NCBI GenBank assembly: GCA_946221045.1
Contig: CAMIIY010000007.1
Location: 1-15,637, forward strand
Direction: 5' to 3'
Length of the DNA: 15,637 bases
Source: an uncultured Oceanospirillaceae bacterium
GTDB taxonomy: Bacteria; Pseudomonadota; Gammaproteobacteria; Pseudomonadales; Balneatricaceae
Under the pieces are notes generated by a model, which searched no databases, had not been told where the DNA came from, and saw nothing but the letters and a program-made list of their open reading frames with translations. Made by a program: the position numbers and the translations under genes. Numbering within the stretch: the first letter of the stretch is position 1; every line of letters begins with the position of its first letter. Shown in pieces: positions 14,855-15,637 of this stretch.

Positions 14855-15637
14855 ATGGCGCTTGATCTGATCTCGTTTTTTGCGGGCCTGATTCTCTGCG
14901 GTTTTGCAGCGTTGGTGGCAATATTCCTGCTGCGCAAACAATGGCAGATGGGTGTAGCTCAAACCAAGCAGGAAGAGGCGCAACAGTATCAGGCGCAGTT
15001 GCATCAGTCAGAACTGCAGATGACACGTCTGCAGGAGCGGATTGCTCAGCTACAGGCGCTGGAATCCGAGCAGCTTAAGTTACAGAGTCGCGCTGAACAG
15101 CTACAGCAGCTGCTGGCAGACAAGCAGGCGGCGTATGCTGATATAGAGGCCCGCCAGCAGGAGCGGGAAACACAGCTGGCCAAGACTGAACAGCGTCTGG
15201 CTGGACTGGAGCAGCAACTTACTGCTGCTCGCACGGAGCTGGCTCAGCGAAACGAACTCTTCACTGAGCTTGAGACCCGCCTTAACGCCGAACGTGAAGC
15301 CAGCGCCGATAAACTGGAAGCGCTGGAGCAGGCGCGGGAGCAGCTGAAGCAGGAGTTTCAGAATCTGGCAAACCGCATCTTTGAAGAAAAATCCCAGCGT
15401 TTTACTGAAAGCAACAAAGAAAACATGGGACAGTTGCTGAACCCGCTGCGCGAGCAGTTGGGGGATTTCAAGCGACGTGTTGAAGATGTTTACGACAAAG
15501 AAGCCAAAGACCGCCGTTCGCTGTTTGAGCAGATCCAGAACCTGCGACAGCTGAACCAGCAGATGAGTCAGGATGCGATTAACCTGACCAATGCCCTGAA
15601 AGGGGAGAGCAAAACGCAGGGTAACTGGGGTGAGGTG
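14855..15637 (+). CDS. rmuC: RmuC, DNA recombination protein, N-terminal part, runs off right edge
   Basis: I read 261 codons from ATG 14855 to the window end with no stop. Residues 5-26 are one membrane helix (ISFFAGLILCGFAALVAIFLL). A long Gln/Glu/Leu-rich coiled coil follows at about 33-170. After that comes the start of the RmuC domain, with EFQNLANRIFEEKSQRFTESNKENM and LLNPLREQLGDFKRRVEDVY. At the edge the ALKGESKTQGNWGEV stretch is the most conserved part of the family. RmuC is a predicted nuclease-like protein that limits inversions between short repeats in E. coli. The rest of the domain lies outside. The upstream start region has only a weak GGTGA binding site. Confidence 0.92.
   Translation, partial: MALDLISFFAGLILCGFAALVAIFLLRKQWQMGVAQTKQEEAQQYQAQLHQSELQMTRLQERIAQLQALESEQLKLQSRAEQLQQLLADKQAAYADIEARQQERETQLAKTEQRLAGLEQQLTAARTELAQRNELFTELETRLNAEREASADKLEALEQAREQLKQEFQNLANRIFEEKSQRFTESNKENMGQLLNPLREQLGDFKRRVEDVYDKEAKDRRSLFEQIQNLRQLNQQMSQDAINLTNALKGESKTQGNWGEV

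Overview
The window looks like a gammaproteobacterial chromosome, most likely a marine Oceanospirillales-type organism. This rests on the gene set (gcvP, ydbH-ynbE-ydbL, rmuC, a DsbB-like protein, an LpxR-family outer-membrane protein) and on codon style; the genus cannot be fixed by reading alone. It divides into an accessory end (1 to about 3600) and an ordinary chromosomal part (3607 to 15637).

Accessory end. On the minus strand, 1-1807 is an open frame that runs off the left edge, 602 visible codons. It is the N-terminal part of a superfamily 2 helicase-like ATPase (Walker A, DEFD, SAT) with a very long insert between the first motifs and the DE box. A plausible promoter with a 12-bp palindrome lies upstream. 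Before that gene, 1953-2171 holds the last 72 codons of what looks like a TnsD/TniQ-type target-selection protein of a Tn7-like transposon. It is cut off exactly at the end of a 1.2-kb IS3-family insertion sequence (2172-3380), which has 32-bp imperfect terminal repeats, a 3-bp flanking repeat, an intact orfA and an orfB broken by a one-base deletion. The simplest reading is a decayed Tn7-like element whose transposition end lay next to gcvP, with the helicase as inward cargo. The 226 bp between the IS and gcvP contain a pair of short direct repeats, a strong terminator hairpin and a second long inverted repeat.

Chromosomal part. A complete stand-alone gcvP (glycine decarboxylase P protein) is on the minus strand, with a short leader hairpin but no glycine riboswitch. 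Divergent from it is a TonB-dependent receptor of the OprC/NosA copper-receptor type, carrying the CxxxM signature. Converging on it is a long minus-strand operon that starts at an extended -10 promoter near 14370: O-methyltransferase, unknown 137-aa protein, YdbH, YnbE lipoprotein, YdbL, DsbB-like membrane protein, LpxR-family lipid A deacylase. The core of the operon is the YdbH/YnbE/YdbL envelope lipid-transport set; the distal genes add an outer-membrane lipid A-modifying candidate and a thiol-redox membrane protein. On the plus strand after the divergent promoter region are a small four-helix membrane protein and the N-terminal part of rmuC, which runs off the right edge.

The part most worth a second look is the left end: a truncated Tn7-like remnant with an unrecognised helicase next to it.
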